Origin: CAYYFX01 sp964571855
GTDB lineage: Bacteria; ARS69
NCBI GenBank assembly: GCA_964571855.1
Contig: CAZNDO010000002.1
Coordinates: forward strand, 434,001 to 498,000
Length of the DNA: 64,000 nt
Reading direction: 5' to 3'
Below, piece by piece: positions 59,421 through 64,000 of this stretch. Made by a program: the position numbers and the translations under genes. The stretch's first letter is position 1; each line of letters starts with the position of its first letter. The notes beneath the pieces were generated by a model. That model made no database searches, was not told the origin of the DNA, and saw nothing but the letters and a program-made list of their open reading frames with translations.

Positions 59421-60289
59421 TCGAAGATCTCCTCCGCGCGCGCGAGGAGGTCCTCCGCCTTGCGCCGCGCGATCCGGTTCAGGAGCTCCGCCTCCGGCAG
59501 CGCACCGGGCGGAGCGTCGAGCACTTCGCGGAGGGAGGAAGCGAACGCTTCGGCATCGAAGGTCTGGACGCACCAGAACCTCGCGAAGAACACCTGCGCG
59601 AGGAGCATGTTCCGGTGGCCGACGGCGAACGCGCGCTCGAACTCCGCGCGCGAGCGCTCCGGGTTCCCGCCCAGCGTGACCGGACGCCCCGCGTGCAGCG
59701 CGCCGAGCAGGATGCGCGGCATGCCCCAGTACAGCGTCTCGTCCAGCGCCGCCACGCGCTCCGCCAGCGGCAGGAGGCGCGCCAGGTCCGCGGCGGCGCG
59801 CGGCTTCTCCAGGTTCAGCTGGATCCACATGCCCCAGTTCGCGCACACCCAGAGCAGCGGTTCCGCATCGTCCTCGCGCACCTTCGCGAGCGCGGCGGCG
59901 AGCTCGTCGAACGTGCCGTCGCGCACCGCGCGCTCCAGGTCCGGGCGGTCGAACGCGCGCCACGCGTGCTCCAGGCCGCGCGCGTACAGGTTGGATGCGC
60001 GCTCCGGGCTCTCGTCCTCCACGAACGCGAACGCGTGCGCGAAGTACAGGAGCCCGCCGAGCTCCGCCACGTCGCGGTTCCCGGGGCTGGTCTCCGCCAT
60101 CCCCTCGATGAGCAGGAGGCTCGTGGGCAGCCCCTGGGCCACGAGCTCGGGATCGTCCGAGCGGAGCGTGGCGTCCACCGTGTTCTCCAGGACCGGCGTG
60201 AAGGACTTCACGGCCAGCCCGGACGTGCTGCACCCGGCGAGCGCGAGCGCCAACCCCGCGGCCGTGACGGCCCCTGCCCCGCGGCGCAT
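59417..60289 (-). CDS. TRAP transporter T-component lipoprotein (TAtT)
   Basis: The 290-residue lipoprotein has the lipobox LALAGC (Cys about residue 20), then TPR-like helices with VENTVD-like LENTVDATL, LLLIEGMAETSP, LLYFAHAFAFVED and RASNLYARGLEHA. It matches the TAtT family (Treponema Tp0956 type), which assembles as a ring and partners DctP. It opens the TRAP operon. ATG 60289. Confidence 0.85.
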   Translation of the reverse strand: MRRGAGAVTAAGLALALAGCSTSGLAVKSFTPVLENTVDATLRSDDPELVAQGLPTSLLLIEGMAETSPGNRDVAELGGLLYFAHAFAFVEDESPERASNLYARGLEHAWRAFDRPDLERAVRDGTFDELAAALAKVREDDAEPLLWVCANWGMWIQLNLEKPRAAADLARLLPLAERVAALDETLYWGMPRILLGALHAGRPVTLGGNPERSRAEFERAFAVGHRNMLLAQVFFARFWCVQTFDAEAFASSLREVLDAPPGALPEAELLNRIARRKAEDLLARAEEIFE

Positions 60290-60328
60290 TCCCCCACCTC
60301 CTCGACCCGGCGATCGGTCCGGGGCGCG

Positions 60329-60357
60329 AGTGTTCCGGCCCCGCCCGGCAGCGTCAA
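60329..60357 (-). promoter_or_regulatory. promoter candidate for the TRAP operon
   Basis: On the minus strand TTGACG (60352-60357) and AACACT (60329-60334) are 17 bases apart. The predicted start is about 33 bases before the TAtT ATG at 60289. Confidence 0.45.
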
Positions 60358-60451
60358 GCCCGGAAGCGGGGCGGGCGCGAATGCGCGCTCAGCCGCGCGG
60401 ACCCCGCCGCCGATACCTGCCCCAGACCCACCCCGACGCCTGGAGGTCGAA

Positions 60452-60796
60452 TTGTTCGAGGAGACGCGCGACGGCGACATCCTGATCGTCCGCCCGAAGG
60501 TCCGCCAGCTCAACGCGCCCGTCGCCCCCCAGCTCCGGAGCCACATGGAAGCGCTCCTGCGCGAAGGCCACCACCTGCTGATCCTGCACCTCGGCGAGGT
60601 CGATTTCGTCGACAGCACGGCGCTCGGCGCGATCGTCGCCGTCCGCAAGGCGCTCGAGTCCCGGGGACACCTGATGCTGTGCGGCGCGCGCGACACCGTG
60701 CGCGCGATGCTCGAGGTCACGCGGATGGACCGCGTGCTCCGCACGTTCGACGACGAGGCGGCCGCGAAGGAAGCCATGCTCCGGGCCGTGGGATAG
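60452..60796 (+). CDS. STAS-domain anti-sigma-factor antagonist (SpoIIAA/RsbV-like)
   Basis: The 114-residue protein is one STAS domain with the phosphoacceptor motif FVDSTALGAIVAVRKAL (Ser in DSTALG). TTG 60452 is preferred because GGAGG lies exactly five bases before it. Its partner, the kinase below, follows after one base. When dephosphorylated it would bind the kinase and free a sigma factor; no sigma gene is adjacent. Confidence 0.85.
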   Translation: MFEETRDGDILIVRPKVRQLNAPVAPQLRSHMEALLREGHHLLILHLGEVDFVDSTALGAIVAVRKALESRGHLMLCGARDTVRAMLEVTRMDRVLRTFDDEAAAKEAMLRAVG

Positions 60797-60797
60797 C

Positions 60798-61283
60798 ATG
60801 GCCGCGAACCCGCGCACCCTGAGCGTCACGATCGCCGCGTCCTACGAGGACGTGGCGATCGTGCGTTCGCTGCTGCCGGTGTTCGCGAAGGACCTCCCCT
60901 TCACGAAGGGCACGCTGCTGCGCCTCGAGATCTGCCTGGCCGAGGCGCTCACGAACGTCGTCCGGCACGGCTACAAGGACATGGTGGGCGGCGAGATCGC
61001 GGTCACGCTGGCCGCGCAGGCGGACCGGCTGGTGATGGAGATCGCGGACGAGGGCCGCCCCATGCCGGACCGGGCGCGCGAGTCCATCCGCAACGCCCCC
61101 CGCCCCACGCCCGACCGGGACGACACGCCTGTGCACGAGTTGCCGGAGGGCGGGTTCGGACTGCAGATCCTCAAGACCGTCCTCGACGACGTGGCCTACC
61201 GCCGGGACGGCGCCCGCAACGTGCTCACGCTGACGAAGTACCACGTGGAGGCGCGGCGCCGGGCGGTGACCGGGGCGGCCTGA
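60798..61283 (+). CDS. RsbW/SpoIIAB-like anti-sigma Ser kinase
   Basis: The 161-residue GHKL ATPase has the N-box LAEALTNVVRHGYK, the G1 box IADEGRPMP and the G2 box EGGFGLQILKTVLD. It should phosphorylate the adjacent STAS protein and hold a sigma factor. Neither a PP2C of the SpoIIE type nor a sigma gene is next to the pair. ATG 60798. Confidence 0.88.
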   Translation: MAANPRTLSVTIAASYEDVAIVRSLLPVFAKDLPFTKGTLLRLEICLAEALTNVVRHGYKDMVGGEIAVTLAAQADRLVMEIADEGRPMPDRARESIRNAPRPTPDRDDTPVHELPEGGFGLQILKTVLDDVAYRRDGARNVLTLTKYHVEARRRAVTGAA

Positions 61284-61379
61284 ACCCGGGCGGAAGTCGG
61301 CCGGACCCCGGCCGGATCCGCCCGCGTGCTATCCTCCCCGGGTCGCTCGCCGCGCCCACCCGCTTCCCGGTCCCGCTTC

Positions 61380-62474
61380 GTGCGCCTCCTCCCCGCTGCT
61401 CTTTGCGCCCTGGTCGCGTCGCTCCCCGGCGGCGCGGACGCCCGCATCTGGAACCTGGCGCCGGACGGCGCCGGCGACGCCCCGACGATCGCGGCTGCGC
61501 TGGATTCGGCGGCGGCCGGCGACACGCTGGTGCTCGCCCCCGGGACGTACCCCGCGCACGACCTGGAGTGGCCGGACGGAGTGTCGCTCCGCGGCGCCAC
61601 CGGCGACCCCGCCGACGCGGCGGTCGACGCCGGCGGCGTCGGACGAATCGCCCGCGGCATCGGACTCGGCGCGGGCACGACGTTCGACGCCGTGACCTTC
61701 ACCGGCGGCCGCCGGGAGGGAACCTGCGCGGGCGACCCCGGCACGGGCACCTACTGCATGGGCGGCGCGTGGCTGCTGCTGGACGGGGCGCCCGTCTTCT
61801 CCCGATGCGTCTTCCGGGGCAACCACGCGGACGACAACGGCGGCGCGGTGGCGTCCGTGGCCTCGGCGCCGCGCTTCACGGCCTGCCGGTTCGAAGCCAA
61901 CGACGCGACGCACGGGGCCGCGATCACGTTCGTGGCGCAGCCCGCGTCCGGCGCCGCGCCCGTCCTCGAGCACTGCGTCTTCACGGGGAACGCGGCGCTC
62001 GCCGACGCCGGGGCGGTGTACGCCTACCTGTGCGACCCGTCGTTCACGCGCTGCACGTTCCACGCGAACCGGTGCGGGCAGGAGGCCGCCGCGATCCTCT
62101 GGCACTCCGCCACGCCGGGGGTCGTGGACCGCTGCGTCTTCGCGTTCGGCCGGGGCGGCGCCGCGATCGTGAGCGGCGTGCCGGGCGCCGCGCCCGTCCT
62201 CGCGTGCTGCGACGTGTTCGGCAACGAGGGCGGCGACTGGGTCGGCGCCCTCGCCGGGCAGGAGGGCGCCGCGGGCAACCTCGCCACGGATCCGCTCTTC
62301 TGCGACCCGGAGGCCGGCGATGTGAGGCTGCACGAGGGCAGCCCGTGCGCCGGGGCCGGGACGTGCGGCGGCATCGGCGCCGCCGGCGTGGCGTGCGGCC
62401 CCGCCGCCGCCGCGGCCGCGTTCGAGCACGTCCGCTGGGGCCGCCTCAAGGCCGCCTACCGCACGCTTCGCTGA
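61380..62474 (+). CDS. secreted right-handed parallel beta-helix protein
   Basis: The 364-residue product starts with a signal peptide (RLLPAALCALVASLPGGADA) and is built of 20-30-residue repeats with Cys and Asn ladders (FSRCVFRGNHADDNGGAV, FTACRFEAND, LEHCVFTGNAAL), the pattern of a right-handed parallel beta-helix of the pectate-lyase-like or DUF1565 type. It begins with PTIAAALDSAAAGDTLVLAPGTY, a common opening. It is probably an extracellular polysaccharide-acting or adhesion protein. The GTG start is uncertain because no ribosome site is visible; GTG 61326 is an alternative. Confidence 0.72.
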   Translation: MRLLPAALCALVASLPGGADARIWNLAPDGAGDAPTIAAALDSAAAGDTLVLAPGTYPAHDLEWPDGVSLRGATGDPADAAVDAGGVGRIARGIGLGAGTTFDAVTFTGGRREGTCAGDPGTGTYCMGGAWLLLDGAPVFSRCVFRGNHADDNGGAVASVASAPRFTACRFEANDATHGAAITFVAQPASGAAPVLEHCVFTGNAALADAGAVYAYLCDPSFTRCTFHANRCGQEAAAILWHSATPGVVDRCVFAFGRGGAAIVSGVPGAAPVLACCDVFGNEGGDWVGALAGQEGAAGNLATDPLFCDPEAGDVRLHEGSPCAGAGTCGGIGAAGVACGPAAAAAAFEHVRWGRLKAAYRTLR

Positions 62475-62583
62475 CCGCCTGCCGGACACGCACCCGCCCC
62501 GAGCCGGCGCCGGGCGTCACCCGGCCCGCCCGGGAGTCGACCCGCGCGGTGTCCTGCCCGGCCCCGTCTCCTCCACCGGCGCC

Positions 62584-62612
62584 TTGACCAGCGGGCCCCC
62601 GCGGAATACTGG
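62584..62612 (+). promoter_or_regulatory. promoter candidate for the tryptophanase gene
   Basis: TTGACC (62584-62589) and TACTGG (62607-62612) are 17 bases apart. The -35 is good and the -10 poor. The start would be about 47 bases before the ATG. Confidence 0.4.
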
Positions 62613-62665
62613 TGGGTGGGCGCGTTCCTCGCGCGCCGAGCCCTGGAGCGAGGGCGGAGGTCCCC

Positions 62666-64000
62666 ATGCGGACGATCATCGAACCGTTCAAGATCAAGTC
62701 GGTCGAGCCCATCCGGATGACCACGCGCGAGGAGCGGGAGGAGATCCTGCGCCGCGCCGCGTTCAACCTGTTCCTCGTGCCCGCGGAGGACGTGGTCATC
62801 GACCTGCTCACCGACTCGGGCACCGGGGCGATGAGCGCGCAGCAGTGGGCGGCGATGCAGCAGGCGGACGAGTCCTACGCGGGCGCGCGCTCGTTCTACC
62901 GCTTCCAGGACATGCTCTCCTCCATCACCGGCTTCGACCACATCCTCCCCACGCACCAGGGCCGCGCGAGCGAGCGCATCCTGTTCGAGCTGGTGGGCGG
63001 CGCGGGGAAGGTGGTGCCGAACAACGCGCACTTCGACACCACGCGCGCGAACGTGGAGCACTCCGGCGCGGAGGCGGTGGACCTGCCGGTGCCGGAGGCG
63101 CTCGACCCCTCGAACACGTCGCCCTTCAAGGGGAACCTGGACGTCGGGAAGCTCGAGGAGCTGATCGCGCGCGTGGGCCGCGAGCGGATCCCGGTGGTCA
63201 TGGTCACCGTGACGAACAACTCCGGCGGCGGGCAGCCCGTGAGCCTGGCGAACCTGCGCGCGGTGCGCGCCGTGTGCGACAAGCACGGCATCCCGATGTT
63301 CCTGGACGCGTGCCGCTTCGCCGAGAACGCCTGGTTCATCAAGATGCGCGAGGAGGGGCAGGCGGCGCGGCCCGTGAAGGACATCGCCCGCGAGATGTTC
63401 GATCTCGCGGACGGCGCCACGATCTCCGCGAAGAAGGACGGCCTGGTGAACATCGGCGGCGTCCTGCTCATCCGCGAGGAGCAGCTCTTCCGCCGCGCCT
63501 CCGAGCTGCTCATCCTCACCGAGGGCTTCGTCACCTACGGCGGGCTGGCCGGGCGGGACCTGGAGGCCATGGCCCAGGGCTTCGAGGAGGTCCTGCACGA
63601 GGACTACCTGCACTACCGCATCCGCAGCACCGCCTACCTCGGCGACAAGCTGCGCGCCGGCGGCGTGCGCATCGTGGAGCCGCCGGGCGGGCACGCCATC
63701 TACCTGGACGCGCGCGCCTTCTGCCCGCACATCCCGGACGAGCTGTTCCCCGGGCAGGCCGTGGTCGTGGGGCTGTATCGCGAGGCGGGCATCCGCGCGG
63801 TGGAGATCGGCAGCGTGATGTTCGGCGGGGGCAAGAAGCGACCGCCGCTGGAGCTCGTGCGGCTGGCCATCCCGCGACGCGTGTACACGCAGAGCCACAT
63901 CGACTACGTGGCGGAGGCGGTGCTGGCGCTCTTCGCGAAGCGCGCCACGCTGAGGGGCCTGCGGATCACGGAGGCGCCGGCCGCGCTCCGGCACTTCACG
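62666..64000 (+). CDS. tnaA: tryptophanase / tyrosine phenol-lyase family enzyme, 3' end missing
   Basis: The 445 visible residues cover almost the whole enzyme; comparison with the family suggests only about 6-10 residues are cut. Motifs are EPFKIKSVEPIRMTTREER, LLTDSGTGAMSAQQWAAM, THQGRASERI, RFAENAWFIK and the PLP lysine in ISAKKDGLVNIGG. The body is closest to tyrosine phenol-lyase (YGGLAGRDLEAMA, LGDKL, IVEPPGGHAIYLDARAFC). The residue that is Arg381 in that enzyme (MERG) is Ile here (VEIG), as in tryptophanase, which favours tryptophan and indole. ATG 62666 has GGAGGT four bases upstream. Confidence 0.88.
   Translation, partial: MRTIIEPFKIKSVEPIRMTTREEREEILRRAAFNLFLVPAEDVVIDLLTDSGTGAMSAQQWAAMQQADESYAGARSFYRFQDMLSSITGFDHILPTHQGRASERILFELVGGAGKVVPNNAHFDTTRANVEHSGAEAVDLPVPEALDPSNTSPFKGNLDVGKLEELIARVGRERIPVVMVTVTNNSGGGQPVSLANLRAVRAVCDKHGIPMFLDACRFAENAWFIKMREEGQAARPVKDIAREMFDLADGATISAKKDGLVNIGGVLLIREEQLFRRASELLILTEGFVTYGGLAGRDLEAMAQGFEEVLHEDYLHYRIRSTAYLGDKLRAGGVRIVEPPGGHAIYLDARAFCPHIPDELFPGQAVVVGLYREAGIRAVEIGSVMFGGGKKRPPLELVRLAIPRRVYTQSHIDYVAEAVLALFAKRATLRGLRITEAPAALRHFT

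Overview
The window is a very GC-rich (about 70% by eye), densely coded stretch of a Gram-negative chromosome. Start codons are often GTG or TTG, and many neighbouring genes overlap by 1 to 4 bases. Lipoproteins, a TRAP importer, a diderm-type type VI secretion system (T6SS) and an FG-GAP/ASPIC protein with a FlgD-like C-terminal sorting-type domain suggest a deep-branching soil or sediment diderm (Eisenbacteria-, Gemmatimonadota- or Myxococcota-like). The lineage is inferred from gene content only. I saw no rRNA, tRNA, CRISPR array or intact insertion sequence.

Region 1 (1-15,000) is housekeeping and regulation, mostly on the minus strand: a DA1-like zinc protein, a RecD2-type helicase, an RpoD/RpoS-type sigma factor with a good sigma-54 promoter in front of it, a TPR-GAF-AAA+ enhancer-binding protein, an S-adenosyl-L-methionine hydrolase-family enzyme, a thiolase and a secreted FG-GAP protein.

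Region 2 (15,040-48,987) is a complete T6SS locus in three blocks. A minus-strand signalling block (22,359 to 15,040) encodes three FHA proteins, a PP2C phosphatase and a Ser/Thr kinase with PEGA repeats. It resembles the PpkA/PppA/Fha threonine-phosphorylation switch, and one FHA protein is fused to a lytic transglycosylase. A plus-strand block (22,646-34,896) encodes TssJ, TssK, TssL and TssM, then DUF6484, TIGR02270, DUF2169 and ketosynthase-like pseudoenzyme accessory proteins, a PAAR-like effector with a possible nucleotidyl-cyclase-like C-terminus, and a putative immunity protein. A minus-strand block (48,987 to 35,438) encodes TssA, TssB, TssC, Hcp, TssE (with TagJ), TssF, TssG, ClpV, VgrG and a lipase effector candidate. 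All 13 core components are present. The first two blocks diverge from a short region (22,424-22,510) holding two back-to-back sigma-70-type promoters.

The T6SS arms are bounded by long near-perfect palindromes. Two lie between the converging effector genes (34,905-35,435) and two lie upstream of tssA (49,091-49,723). One palindrome at each place contains the same 118-bp core with perfect 16-bp terminal inverted repeats. This dispersed fold-back element is the most unusual non-coding feature of the window.

Region 3 (49,741-64,000) is metabolic: two PTS EIIA-like regulators flanking histidine ammonia-lyase, a 55-codon remnant joining the two ends of isocitrate dehydrogenase, ribose-5-phosphate isomerase, an XRE regulator, a cytosolic-type 5'-nucleotidase, a TRAP operon with a TAtT lipoprotein, a STAS/anti-sigma-kinase pair, a parallel beta-helix exoprotein and a tryptophanase cut by the window end.
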